Below, piece by piece: positions 50,069 through 59,250 of a DNA stretch of 64,000 nt (its first letter is position 1; each line of letters starts with the position of its first letter). Under the pieces are notes generated by a model. It did not search any database. It saw only the letters and a program-made list of their open reading frames with translations, and was not told where the DNA came from. Source of the stretch: ZC4RG30 sp049841155 (lineage in GTDB: Bacteria; Pseudomonadota; Gammaproteobacteria; Steroidobacterales; Steroidobacteraceae). The DNA lies in contig JASGHI010000003.1 of NCBI GenBank assembly GCA_049841155.1, positions 806,001-870,000 of the forward strand, in the 5' to 3' direction. A program made the translations under genes and the position numbers.

Positions 50069-51238
50069 TTATCCCCGCACTCGCTTAACGGAGCCAGGCT
50101 CCAAACCAATAGTGTCCGAAAATTGAATTTCGAGAGCTTCACGAATGCGTGAACATGCTTTGCCATCCCCGTATGGATTATGAGCACCGGCCATATTCGC
50201 ATAGGCAACCGGATCATCTAGCAGCACCATTGCTCTGCTGACAATTCGATCGACATCAGTGCCGACCAGACTTACTGTCCCAGCCGTTACCGCCTCCGGG
50301 CGCTCAGTGTTATCGCGCATGACCAATACCGGCTTCCCGAGCGAAGGCGCCTCTTCCTGGATGCCGCCGGAGTCCGTTAGGACCAGATGGGCACGCTGCA
50401 TCAAGTAAGTGAAGGGAACATATTCAAGCGGATCGATCAGCAGCACATTGTCCGCTCTGTCCAATAGACGATAGACCGGTTCCTTCACGTTCGGATTCAG
50501 ATGAACCGGATAGACGATCACGACATCCTTGCGCTCGGCCAGTTTGCCCAATGCACGGCATATATTCTCGAAACCTCCGCCGAAATTCTCCCGGCGATGT
50601 CCAGTCACAAGTATCAACCGCCTAGAGGGATCAATGAAGCTGAATCGCTGCTCCAGGGAAACGATCAACTCCCGGTCGCTTTTGAGCAGGGCGACGACGC
50701 TGAGCAGGGCATCAATGACCGTGTTACCGGTCACTTGAATGGTATGGGCCGCAACCCCCTCCGCCAACAGGTTTTCACGCGCCAGCGCGGTCGGCGCAAA
50801 ATGCAACGCTGCCAAGCGGCCAACCACGCGCCGGTTCATTTCTTCCGGCCAAGGTGAGCAAATATCGTTGGTGCGCAAGCCCGCCTCTACATGGCCGATG
50901 GGAATTCGCGCATAAAAAGCCGCCAAACTTGCAGCCATGGCAGTCGTGGTATCGCCATGAACCAACACAACATCCGGGCGAGAGTCGGCAAGTACGGAAC
51001 GCATCTCCAGGATCACGCCCGCAGTAACATCGGACAGATCCTGCCCGGCACGCATGAGGTTTAGATCATAGTCCGGAGTGATATCGAACACGCGCAGGAC
51101 CTGGTCGAGCATTTCACGGTGCTGAGCAGTCACGCAAACCTTGACGCTCAAGTGGGGGCTACGTCGCAATGCGCTGACCAGCGGCGCCATTTTTATGGCT
51201 TCCGGGCGGGTTCCAAATACGACTAATACCGTCTTCAT
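50069..51238 (-). CDS. wecB: UDP-N-acetylglucosamine 2-epimerase (non-hydrolysing)
   Basis: Converts UDP-GlcNAc to UDP-ManNAc. The 389 residues are close to E. coli WecB: VFGTRPEAIKMAPLVSALRR, CVTAQHREMLDQVLRVFDI, LVHGDTTTAMAASLAAFYAR, GHVEAGLRTNDICSPWPEEM, ILVTGHRRENFGGGFENICR and LTDSGGIQEEAPSLGKPVLV. WbpI-type enzymes that act on diacetamido-uronates are related; the N-terminus here is WecB-like, but the neighbouring wbp genes make a WbpI role possible. Confidence 0.92.
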   Translation of the reverse strand: MKTVLVVFGTRPEAIKMAPLVSALRRSPHLSVKVCVTAQHREMLDQVLRVFDITPDYDLNLMRAGQDLSDVTAGVILEMRSVLADSRPDVVLVHGDTTTAMAASLAAFYARIPIGHVEAGLRTNDICSPWPEEMNRRVVGRLAALHFAPTALARENLLAEGVAAHTIQVTGNTVIDALLSVVALLKSDRELIVSLEQRFSFIDPSRRLILVTGHRRENFGGGFENICRALGKLAERKDVVIVYPVHLNPNVKEPVYRLLDRADNVLLIDPLEYVPFTYLMQRAHLVLTDSGGIQEEAPSLGKPVLVMRDNTERPEAVTAGTVSLVGTDVDRIVSRAMVLLDDPVAYANMAGAHNPYGDGKACSRIREALEIQFSDTIGLEPGSVKRVRG

Positions 51239-52572
51239 ATCAAATGGGAAAATTTCTTTGATCCATTCAGGGTCGAATGCCCCGGTCTACCGCCATCAAT
51301 GCGGAAATACAGCAACACCAGCGCGATCAGCGTCGTGACCTGCGGTGAGAACAACACATGGCCTGCCATGAAGGCGTGGACCAGGACGCCAAGAATCGCG
51401 ATCTTGATATCCAGGGGAATGCGGTAAGGACCGGCCTTGCGAAGCATGGTGACGACAACGGCGCCGAACAATACCAACCCGACTACGCCATACGCACCCA
51501 CGAGGTCGAAGAGATCCATCTCAAACGTCGTGCCTTCACCCTGGTCCAGCATCAGCGGACCGACGGACAGCTCCCGAATGAAAAATTCGCCAGCGCCAAA
51601 AAGCAGGAACAGCCAGTTCAAACCATGCTCGACGAGTTGAGGGTAGATTGCGGATAGGTAGTCCTGCCGGCCCCGAAAGAGGAAAGCCACCATACCATCA
51701 TTCAATAGTGCAGAGAAAAAGGTATCTAGTGCAAATGCCTCGATCGAATCCAGATTCCGGAGAAGCAGCACCAGAAGATACGCGGATACGCCAGCCACAA
51801 GAATTCGCACCAGCCATTTCGCACAACGGCCGCGCTCGATGAAGGCTCTATAGACGGAGAATGCCGAAGACAACACAGCAATCAACGACGACTTGGTGAA
51901 TACGTACAGTCCGGCCAATGCATACACGACCAACTGAGCCAGCCCGCCCAACCATACGCTGCGCATGCAGCGCATCATGTCAGCACCCACGAAAGGAGCC
52001 GTCAGCAGCAGCATCAGGCCCACTTCGTTGGCGCCTGTCATGAAGCCCTTTCCGCCTTCAATATCCGTGCCGCGCCCGGCGATGACACCGCCCAGACCGG
52101 TAAGCTGACCCAGCACTAGCGAGGCCAGAATGAGCCAGCCATAAAGCGACAGCATGCGACGCACGCTGCTGCGCCCCACTCTCCCCCTCGCAATCTGGCA
52201 GTGAAGATAGGTGTACAGCAACGGGAAATACAACAGCCTGAAAGTGGCGCCAATCTGCAAGGACAATACCTGCAAGTCCAGCGAGACAAAGTAGTCCACC
52301 AGTACGCGAATCAACAGGTAGCTGACCAGTGCCACCCACAGGATCCTGATGCCCTGGCGCAGGGTCGGCAGCAACAAGACGTAGGCAAGCAGAAAGCCGA
52401 CCATGGCTGTGCGCAACAGCAGCGTGGCCGGAAAGACGCCCTGCACCAAGCCGCCAAACGTATCGGCTACGGCAATCACACTCACTAGCGCCGAGGGCAT
52501 CACGAGGGCGGAGCGTCGCCCTGGCCGTCTGATTACAGCCCCACCCAACCCGGCGGCCCTAGTTGCGCACAT
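51235..52572 (-). CDS. O-antigen polymerase/ligase-like membrane protein (Wzy-type)
   Basis: Polytopic protein of up to 445 residues with about 10-12 TM segments, for example AVADTFGGLVQGVFPATLLL and LLRTAMVGFLLAYVLLLPT. A large loop near residue 310-345 (DYLSAIYPQLVEHGLNWLF, GAGEFFIRELS) is in the position of the Wzy/WaaL periplasmic loop. The function as polymerase is inferred from topology and context. The start is open: ATG at 52572 overlaps the upstream stop by 14 bases, ATG at 52500 gives 421 residues; neither has a good Shine-Dalgarno. Confidence 0.75.
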   Translation of the reverse strand: MCATRAAGLGGAVIRRPGRRSALVMPSALVSVIAVADTFGGLVQGVFPATLLLRTAMVGFLLAYVLLLPTLRQGIRILWVALVSYLLIRVLVDYFVSLDLQVLSLQIGATFRLLYFPLLYTYLHCQIARGRVGRSSVRRMLSLYGWLILASLVLGQLTGLGGVIAGRGTDIEGGKGFMTGANEVGLMLLLTAPFVGADMMRCMRSVWLGGLAQLVVYALAGLYVFTKSSLIAVLSSAFSVYRAFIERGRCAKWLVRILVAGVSAYLLVLLLRNLDSIEAFALDTFFSALLNDGMVAFLFRGRQDYLSAIYPQLVEHGLNWLFLLFGAGEFFIRELSVGPLMLDQGEGTTFEMDLFDLVGAYGVVGLVLFGAVVVTMLRKAGPYRIPLDIKIAILGVLVHAFMAGHVLFSPQVTTLIALVLLYFRIDGGRPGHSTLNGSKKFSHLI

Positions 52573-53737
52573 AGTTGATGAAGTGCTGCACGTGGTTTTC
52601 CAGAGAATAGCGGCTCAGCACCTGGCCGCTGCTCTCAATACGCCTGCACATCTCGGCCGGGTCAGCTTCCACTCTGGCAAAACTGCGCGCCAGTTCATCA
52701 ATATTGTTTTCATCGACAAACAGCGCCTGATGGTCATCGAGAACCTGTTTGTAGATCGGAGAATCCCACGCAATGACCAAACGCCCAGCGCCTATAAGCT
52801 CAAGCATGGCATTGGACACTCCACCACCACCCGACGCCTTGGAATAGGTCAGATTGACGCCCGCATCTATGGTGGAGAGGTAATCCGGAATTTTCTCGTT
52901 TGAAATTGGACCCAGATAACGTACGGAACGCCCCGGATGGGCTGCAATGAAAGCTTCGGCCAGCGTGCGCAAAGGCCCGTCACCGACTATTTCGTACGAC
53001 AGCGTAGATGAAGTATGTACGGTAAAATAGGCAGCGACAGCATCCAGAAAGCTGCGAAATCCCTTTTCTTCACTCAGGCGGCCAATATAAGCGATAGTCT
53101 TCCCCTCGCCTTGGAAAGCCGGGCGCGTCATCGCGGCAAACTTCTTGAGGTCCAGCGCGTTGGGAATGGCCTCCACATGACGATCAAGCAGGGCTTCATA
53201 GAATTTCTTAGTATCGTGGCCGTTCGAGATGATGTAATCCGAGCGGCGTATAAACAGCTTTTCAGAAAAGCAGATCAATTGCTTTAAGAAATAGCCGTGC
53301 CGGTGATTGATTTCCTTGGACCACACGCCGCGAATCCATGTAACCAGAGTCGGAGGCCGCCGCAAGGACAACCTGAGCAGCGCCAAGACCGCACCTTCGT
53401 AAAACGTGCCGACTGCAACCACGCAATGCCCTGGCGACGCAACCCGGCGCAGGCGCCGAACCACCACGGAACAAAATATGGCAACGCGCCGCACCGACGT
53501 CAATTTTCCACTACTGACCGGAAGTCTGGTCTCAAAAAAATTGATGCGGCGATCCGAACAGATCTGCAATTTATCGTGCGCATCGGTTTCCGCATCAGCG
53601 ACGTAGTGAACATCGATGTGTTCGAATGCACGCAGCGCCAGCAACTCCGGCAATATATTGCTTAGCCAGGTTTCCCGACCGCCGCCGTGACCTAGCACGG
53701 CAGAAAACATCACGACGCTAAGGCGGGTCTGATTCAT
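52559..53737 (-). CDS. Glycosyltransferase family 4
   Basis: GT-B glycosyltransferase of 392 residues. SAVLGHGGGRETWLSNILPE in the acceptor domain, EAIPNALDLKKF and IAYIGRLSEEKGFRSFLDAV at the donor-domain entrance, YEIVGDGPLRTLAEAF, and SKASGGGGVSNAMLELIGAG in the place of the EX7E motif. Donor unknown. It overlaps the acetyltransferase fragment by 4 bases. Confidence 0.88.
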   Translation of the reverse strand: MNQTRLSVVMFSAVLGHGGGRETWLSNILPELLALRAFEHIDVHYVADAETDAHDKLQICSDRRINFFETRLPVSSGKLTSVRRVAIFCSVVVRRLRRVASPGHCVVAVGTFYEGAVLALLRLSLRRPPTLVTWIRGVWSKEINHRHGYFLKQLICFSEKLFIRRSDYIISNGHDTKKFYEALLDRHVEAIPNALDLKKFAAMTRPAFQGEGKTIAYIGRLSEEKGFRSFLDAVAAYFTVHTSSTLSYEIVGDGPLRTLAEAFIAAHPGRSVRYLGPISNEKIPDYLSTIDAGVNLTYSKASGGGGVSNAMLELIGAGRLVIAWDSPIYKQVLDDHQALFVDENNIDELARSFARVEADPAEMCRRIESSGQVLSRYSLENHVQHFINYVRN

Positions 53738-54048
53738 TGCGTCGCCGCTGACTCAATTTCCCCAATGCCAGTCTGAACGGCCGGCACCCCCGGAACGACA
53801 GAATAGTTCGCCATGCCGTGAGCGGCCACGACGCCGGCTACGATCGTGCAACCTCGCTCAATGACCACGCCAGGCACGATGATGGAGCGCGCAGCTACCC
53901 AAGCGTCGTCCTTGATCGTGACCGGAAGCAGCGTTCTATCTTGGCGAAAATAGGTACGTGCCTTCGCGTAGCAGCCCAGCGATTGGCGTGCGCAGCCCGG
54001 CAGCGGTTTTGAAAGATGGAAAAGAGCGCTGTAGATCTTCTTGAGCAT
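53734..54048 (-). pseudogene. Half-length hexapeptide-repeat acetyltransferase (WcaF-like), probably truncated
   Basis: The 104-residue product matches only the C-terminal half of a left-handed beta-helix O-acetyltransferase of the WcaF type: LLPVTIKDDAWVAARSIIVP followed by GVVIERGCTIVAGVVAAHGM and the closing VVPGVPA. The first 40 residues (KKIYSALFHLSKPLPGCARQ and onward) do not form hexapeptide coils, and about 80 residues of the usual N-terminal half are missing. It keeps a start codon and gene spacing, so an internal or N-terminal deletion is likely; a reduced but working protein cannot be excluded. Confidence 0.55.
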
Positions 54049-54061
54049 GGCGGGTACCGCG

Positions 54062-55222
54062 TCAGGCCGACGACCGCGCCAATGCGGGAGCGACCACCGA
54101 TCTGATCAGCCTGATTTCCCTGTCGATCGTAGCTTCATACCCTGTGCTTGCACGTATAGCCCGCGCGGCGGCCCTCGCCTTTTCCATGAACAACATATCA
54201 TTGTCTGCCAGTTCCACCAGTGCCGCTGCAACTTCGTCGACCGACTTGCACAAATAACCTTCTCGCTCGGAAAGAAACTCCGGTATGGCAGTATTGTCAG
54301 ATGCCACCGGCACAAGCCCGCTGGACATTGCTTCGCACATAGAAACACCTTGAGCATCCTGGCGCGTCGGACAAAGAAATACGCCGTGAGCTGCGTGCAG
54401 ACTGCGGATCTCCTCATGATCTAGACTACGGTTGACCAGGATGACGTTGGGGAAGCAGATGCGCGCCGTCAATTCATCCCACAACTTGCCTTCTCCGACA
54501 ATCGTAAACTGCAACCGCTCAAAGCCGTTGTACTCCCGGCTCAACTTTTCAATGGCCGCCACTGCAATGTCATTGGCGTACTTAGCCGAATTGAACGAGC
54601 GGATCAATAGAATTCTGCAATTGTCTCCAGGCCGCTTCGCGACCTGCTGAAAAAAATCGCTATCGACGAAGTTCGGGATGATGTTGCAGTGCTGCAGGCG
54701 CACCCCCACATCGGCTTCAGCAACGCGCCGCATCCATTCCGAAACGAAGACGAATTGCGTATGGCCCGTTGAACGGTTCGAGCGGCGAAACAGCTTGGCC
54801 ATTTCGTGGCGCTGAACCGTATTGGCGGCAACGTACTTCAGGAAACCCTTTAGGCCTAGCGTACGAAGGTAGAAAAGGCGGCGTGTCCAGGACAGTGCCT
54901 CCTCGCCGTGCACCCAGGTCAGCAACGGGGCATCGGTCAGCGCGGGCAAGGTACGACAAAGATACGCCTGAATGAAATGGGCCAGCACCACATCCGGCTG
55001 AAATGCTTTCAGCAAATCCGGCAGGCTTTGACGCGTATGATGTTGGACCTTGACTCCGTTGAACACATAGTTTTCTTCGCCTGCTGCCACACGCCGAAGT
55101 TTAACCACGACGATATCGGCCGCCAAATTGCGCAGGTATGACTCCAGCCGCACGCGGACGAAGGAGTCGGCATATCCTGGACCGGGACGCGGGTAGTTGT
55201 CGCAGAAAACCAGAATCTTCAT
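54062..55222 (-). CDS. Glycosyltransferase family 4
   Basis: GT-B glycosyltransferase of 386 residues. VFCDNYPRPGPGYADSFVR at the start, TWVHGEEALSWTRRLFYL in the acceptor domain, NIIPNFVDSDFFQQVAKRPG at the linker, FTIVGEGKLWDELTA, CPTRQDAQGVSMCEAMSSG and VPVASDNTAIPEFLSER in the donor domain (EX7E region). Donor unknown. It ends 13 bases before the truncated acetyltransferase. Confidence 0.9.
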   Translation of the reverse strand: MKILVFCDNYPRPGPGYADSFVRVRLESYLRNLAADIVVVKLRRVAAGEENYVFNGVKVQHHTRQSLPDLLKAFQPDVVLAHFIQAYLCRTLPALTDAPLLTWVHGEEALSWTRRLFYLRTLGLKGFLKYVAANTVQRHEMAKLFRRSNRSTGHTQFVFVSEWMRRVAEADVGVRLQHCNIIPNFVDSDFFQQVAKRPGDNCRILLIRSFNSAKYANDIAVAAIEKLSREYNGFERLQFTIVGEGKLWDELTARICFPNVILVNRSLDHEEIRSLHAAHGVFLCPTRQDAQGVSMCEAMSSGLVPVASDNTAIPEFLSEREGYLCKSVDEVAAALVELADNDMLFMEKARAAARAIRASTGYEATIDREIRLIRSVVAPALARSSA

Positions 55223-55236
55223 CGCGCCATCTTCCG

Positions 55237-56364
55237 CTACGTTCGGAGCCTGCGCAGACGCTTCAGAGTTCGGCCACAGAAATCCCAGAGCGGGCGTTCA
55301 CTTCCATATGCGTCGTGCGCAACCTCCGGGCGAGCCAAATAGGCCTGCAGATCCGCCTCGGTCCAATTCATCTTTTTCAAGAAATACTGGCGATCTTCAG
55401 TCAACTGCCCCTGGCTCGGATAGGGAATCCGCTCCAAATCGGCGAGCGCCTGTGCCCTGCCCATCTGCCCTGACGCCACTAAGGTGCTAAGGTGGAGCTT
55501 GCGCTTGTCCACTCCGAATTTGGTCGGCAGGATGTAGCCTTGATAAAAGCGCGTGAATATCGACTCGTAGTGTTTGTACGGGTAAGGCTTGTATCCGTAT
55601 TTCTCCTGCAACTCACCCAACACGGACGCCTTGTTGTAGGGCATCAGGTCGAGAATGGACGTCCAACGGATGCGGTTGATGAACCGGAAGCGGAAGAAAT
55701 CCAGTGTGCCTATGGCCGGGAAGGTGGAAAGACGCATGTTGCCGAACTTGCTCGCAATGGCCTTGATATTCTTCTTGTCAAACTTCAGCCAGTTCCATCC
55801 ATCCGGCATGCGCATACCCTCCGTGGCCGAGTTGGTGCCAGCGAGAATGAAGTGGATCCCGTATTTGGCGGCTTCCCGGTAGTTGACGGCGAGCATGGCG
55901 TTGTCGTAGAGGAGCTCAACATCCAGCACATCGGCGTCGAAGAACGACTGCATCAGCCTGCGGTATTCGTGCCAATCAATGACATGAGTGTGCAAATCCA
56001 CTCCCAACCGCTGAACCAGCGACGCGATATTGTGCTGCGCCAATTCCGAATTCCAGCCGTTGTCCATGTGCACGGCCAGCGGCCTCAATCCCAATTCGAT
56101 CACGCGCACCAATACCCATGAGCTGTCAACACCGCCTGAAACGCCGACGATGCAGTCATAGGGCTTACCCTTACCGGCCTTCTTCACACGCGCAACCAAC
56201 GACCGCAGCCTGACCTCTTTTTGCCCGTCATTGTCATCCAGGACATGGCTGCATTGTTGGAGATACTCGCGGCAGTAGTTGCACACCCCGTGATCGTCAA
56301 ACGTTATATTCGGCACGCTGCTGTCCATGATGCAGCGCGTGCATATTGTCTTGGAGTCAATCAC
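55237..56364 (-). CDS. wbpG: N-acetyl sugar amidotransferase WbpG
   Basis: ATP-dependent PP-loop enzyme of 375 residues that, with HisH2 and HisF2, converts an acetamido group of a sugar to an acetamidino group. The N-terminus has two CxxC pairs (CTRCIMDSSVPNITFDDHG, then CNYCREYLQ), the PP-loop VSGGVDSSWVLVRVIELGL, HMDNGWNSELAQHNI and GTNSATEGMRMPDGWNW. In Pseudomonas aeruginosa O5 the same trio acts on the ManNAc3NAcA residue. It overlaps hisF2 by 4 bases. Confidence 0.92.
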   Translation of the reverse strand: MIDSKTICTRCIMDSSVPNITFDDHGVCNYCREYLQQCSHVLDDNDGQKEVRLRSLVARVKKAGKGKPYDCIVGVSGGVDSSWVLVRVIELGLRPLAVHMDNGWNSELAQHNIASLVQRLGVDLHTHVIDWHEYRRLMQSFFDADVLDVELLYDNAMLAVNYREAAKYGIHFILAGTNSATEGMRMPDGWNWLKFDKKNIKAIASKFGNMRLSTFPAIGTLDFFRFRFINRIRWTSILDLMPYNKASVLGELQEKYGYKPYPYKHYESIFTRFYQGYILPTKFGVDKRKLHLSTLVASGQMGRAQALADLERIPYPSQGQLTEDRQYFLKKMNWTEADLQAYLARPEVAHDAYGSERPLWDFCGRTLKRLRRLRT

Positions 56365-57128
56365 TTCTTTACTCCGATAATTTCTTCCAGCTCCTCGTAG
56401 CGAGGATAAGTAATCAATACGGCCCGATGAGGCCCGTGAAAGACAAACATGGCCCCGGCCGCCACGGCCGACGCGCCGGCGGCGATTGCGGCCTTAAAAT
56501 CATCCAATTTACCGGCGCCCCCCGATGCGATGACGGGCACTTCAACCATACCGGCAGCCTGGCCGATGACTTCCAGGTCATATCCGTCAGACTCTCCGTC
56601 GTGATCGACGGAATTGACGATGACTTCGCCCGCCCCCGCCTCCACCCCGATTCGAAGGAAATCTGTCCAGAGTTGCGATGCGATACTGCCACTCTTCGCG
56701 TTGTACAGGCGCGCGCGGCGCAGCCAGTCCCGCTTGATATCGACCGACAGCACGACCGCTTGACTGCCGAAACGCCTGGCTATCTGGGTAATGAGGCTGG
56801 GATTTTCGAACGCTGCCGTTTGCAAGCATACTTTTTCGACACCAGAGTCGAAAATGCGGGCTGCCATTTCAACAGTACATACACCGCCCCCATAGCAAAG
56901 CGGCATGAAACACTCGCCGGCAATTTCGCTGATCAGCGCATAGTCGGGCTCGCGCCCCTGCTTCGACGCCTGAATGTCCAGAACCACCAGTTCGTCGACC
57001 TCTTTCTCGTTGAAGATCCGGATGGCATTTACAGGGTCGCCGACATATTTCGGGTTCCTGAATTTTCTGGTCTTGACCAAACCGCCGTCCTGCAGCAGCA
57101 GTGTCGGAATAACGCGGTTACTGAGCAT
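56361..57128 (-). CDS. hisF2: HisF-like cyclase-fold subunit of the amidotransferase (HisF2)
   Basis: TIM-barrel protein of 255 residues from the HisF family. RVIPTLLLQDGGLVKTRKF at the start, VVLDIQASKQGREPDYALI (first catalytic-Asp region), LCYGGGVCTVEMA, VVLSVDIKRDWLRRARLY, VIVNSVDHDGESDGYDLEV (second Asp) and VIASGGAGKLDDFKAAIAAG. The setting next to wbpG, not a his operon, marks it as the HisF2 type that channels ammonia from HisH2 to WbpG. It overlaps hisH2 by 11 bases. Confidence 0.9.
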   Translation of the reverse strand: MLSNRVIPTLLLQDGGLVKTRKFRNPKYVGDPVNAIRIFNEKEVDELVVLDIQASKQGREPDYALISEIAGECFMPLCYGGGVCTVEMAARIFDSGVEKVCLQTAAFENPSLITQIARRFGSQAVVLSVDIKRDWLRRARLYNAKSGSIASQLWTDFLRIGVEAGAGEVIVNSVDHDGESDGYDLEVIGQAAGMVEVPVIASGGAGKLDDFKAAIAAGASAVAAGAMFVFHGPHRAVLITYPRYEELEEIIGVKK

Positions 57129-57741
57129 GTTCCCATTCCACAAATTTCTTGAGCATGGCCATGCCGAAGCGGTGACTTTTTTCGGGATGGAACTGAGCGC
57201 CAAACAGGTTGTTGCGCTCGAATGCGGAAACGAAGCGCTCCCCATAAGTCGTCCTGGCCACAACATCGGCAGCGTCATTGCATTGGATGCGATACGAATG
57301 GACGAAGTAGTAGCGGGTACGCGGCAATTCGTTGTCAAGCAGCCTGTTGGGACGCACCAATTCAAGCGTATTCCAGCCCATGTGCGGAATCGGTAGGCGA
57401 TTGTTGGAGTCGAACTGGAATTTCAGCACCTCGGCGTCAAACCAACCCAGCCCGGGCATCTGACCTTCCTCGCTGCGCTTGCACATTAATTGCATGCCAA
57501 GACAAATTCCCAGGAAGGGAATGCGGCGCTCAAGGGCCGCCTCGTGCAACGCCTCTATCAGGCCACTATCGGCCAATCGCTGCATGCCATAGTCGAATGC
57601 GCCCACGCCCGGCAGGATCGCGATCTTGGCTTCGGCCAGCTCGTCGGCCGTCGAGACACGACGCGCGCTCCCTCCGACCTTTTCTATCATCCGAATCACC
57701 GAGCCGACATTGCCGGCACCGTAGTCGATTACTGAAAGCAT
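57118..57741 (-). CDS. hisH2: HisH-like glutamine amidotransferase subunit (HisH2)
   Basis: Class I glutaminase of 207 residues that releases ammonia from glutamine. SVIDYGAGNVGSVIRMIEKV, ILPGVGAFDYGMQRL, the nucleophile elbow FLGICLGMQLMCKRSEEG (Cys near residue 85), PHMGWNTLEL, YFVHSYRI and the His-Glu pair in GAQFHPEKSHRFG. The start at 57741 was chosen because the frame upstream runs inside wzx in another frame. It belongs to the wbpG-hisF2-hisH2 unit. Confidence 0.92.
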   Translation of the reverse strand: MLSVIDYGAGNVGSVIRMIEKVGGSARRVSTADELAEAKIAILPGVGAFDYGMQRLADSGLIEALHEAALERRIPFLGICLGMQLMCKRSEEGQMPGLGWFDAEVLKFQFDSNNRLPIPHMGWNTLELVRPNRLLDNELPRTRYYFVHSYRIQCNDAADVVARTTYGERFVSAFERNNLFGAQFHPEKSHRFGMAMLKKFVEWEHAQ

Positions 57742-57758
57742 GGTTTTGCCCTTGCCGT

Positions 57759-59216
57759 TCAATCTGCAGCGGACGTATACGGCGACGCCTGGGCCGTCCC
57801 CGCGCGTCCTGCCAGACGGAGTTTCGCGAGCACATCCTTGAATGTTTCCAGATTCATGGAAACGATCAACAGGCCTGCGCCAGCCCAAACGACAGCGGCC
57901 GATTTGGGATAGGTTGCGCCTGCTAGTGCGAACAGCACTGCCATCGCGGTGATTGCCGCAATCGGCGCATAGAGCGCCGAGCGCCGCATCGGTGCCCAAC
58001 AACGTATCGAAATTTCGGTGCGCAGCACGAACAGAAGGAAATACGCTATAGCCGTAGAAATGGCTGCCCCATGGGCTCCTAGCCGAGGAATCAACAACCA
58101 ATTTGCGCCGACGTTGAAGGCGCTGACGACGATGGCAGTGCTCATGACAGGAAAGCTCTTTCGCGTGATGCCCGAGCCTATGCCCGTAACCTCTGCTACG
58201 GCATACAGCACGGGCGGCATCATGCAGGCACATACCAGGTACTGCACCGCAGCGTATTCTTTTGGCAAGAGAAAACCCAATAGCCAGGTAGACGATCCAG
58301 CCAGGCAAACCAGCAGGCTACCCGTGACGACGAGCTTGCGTGCGACGGCCTCTATGCGCTGGGCGCAATCAGGTTCATCTGCCCAGCGATAGGCTGTCGG
58401 AACCCAAATGGTCGTGAAAATCAAGGAGAGGGTGCCCGCTATCGAGGCAATTCCTGCGGCGACCGAGTATATGCCCAGGCCGGCAAAGCTGCCGAGGTAG
58501 CGCAGCATGACCTTGTCGATGGCCTCCAGCCCCCAGAACGCCAGCCCCGCCAACATGAGCGGTAGGCCGAAGCCCAGCAGCTTCCCCAATTTCGGCGGAT
58601 CGTCTGTGGCGACTCCTCGAGGGCTCAGCCAGACATGCCGGGTATTCCAGGCAAAAATCAAAGTAGTGGCCAGAATGCTCGACAAATGGGCCGCAAGCAG
58701 CCATGCAAAGATGCGATGTCCATCGCTCAGATACATAAGGAGCAAGGCGCCAAGGAAAATGATCTTTGGCAGCAGCTGGCTCATTGAAAATGCCAGTCCG
58801 CGCTCTTCCATGCGCAAGATTAGCGAAAAATAGCGAGAGCAGTATGCAGCCAGCACGGCGAGCATGGCCGCATAGGCCAAGCCAGCCTCTGGGCTCCCAA
58901 AAACCGTCATGGCAAATCGCTCGGGCGCGATCACTAGCACGCCAATGCCGCCCAGCAAACAGACAGCGAGGCCTGGTGCGGTCACCTGGCGGAACAGCGC
59001 TGGTCGATTGCTCGCCCGGTGATATTCGCGCAAGTAACCCTGATCCAGTCCCAGGCCGAACAAGATGATCAGCAGGCTGGTCACGGTCTGCAACATCGCG
59101 ATGCGGCCGATATCCTGTGCACCAAACATCCATGTGGAGGCCGGCAGGGTGATGGCGCCCAATATTGCAGCGCCGATCGGCCCTACAGCGAAACCCAGAA
59201 TCTTGCCTGCTTTCAT
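57759..59216 (-). CDS. wzx: Polysaccharide flippase Wzx (MATE/MOP superfamily)
   Basis: Integral membrane protein of 485 residues with 12-14 predicted TM segments, such as TVTSLLIILFGLGLDQGYLR, LLGGIGVLVIAP, GFGLPLMLAGLAFWGLEAID and YFLLFVLRTEISIRCWAPMR. It is expected to flip undecaprenyl-linked glycan units to the periplasmic side. The last residues are Ala/Thr rich. It lies between the wbpE homologue and hisH2. Confidence 0.85.
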   Translation of the reverse strand: MKAGKILGFAVGPIGAAILGAITLPASTWMFGAQDIGRIAMLQTVTSLLIILFGLGLDQGYLREYHRASNRPALFRQVTAPGLAVCLLGGIGVLVIAPERFAMTVFGSPEAGLAYAAMLAVLAAYCSRYFSLILRMEERGLAFSMSQLLPKIIFLGALLLMYLSDGHRIFAWLLAAHLSSILATTLIFAWNTRHVWLSPRGVATDDPPKLGKLLGFGLPLMLAGLAFWGLEAIDKVMLRYLGSFAGLGIYSVAAGIASIAGTLSLIFTTIWVPTAYRWADEPDCAQRIEAVARKLVVTGSLLVCLAGSSTWLLGFLLPKEYAAVQYLVCACMMPPVLYAVAEVTGIGSGITRKSFPVMSTAIVVSAFNVGANWLLIPRLGAHGAAISTAIAYFLLFVLRTEISIRCWAPMRRSALYAPIAAITAMAVLFALAGATYPKSAAVVWAGAGLLIVSMNLETFKDVLAKLRLAGRAGTAQASPYTSAAD

Positions 59217-59250
59217 GAGCGTTTTTTTCCGAGCGCTCGCGAGGCCTGCT

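Noticed and set aside
56361..57741. HisF and HisH as histidine biosynthesis genes
   Set aside because: No other his gene is near, and they are coupled to wbpG, which marks the sugar amidotransferase type.
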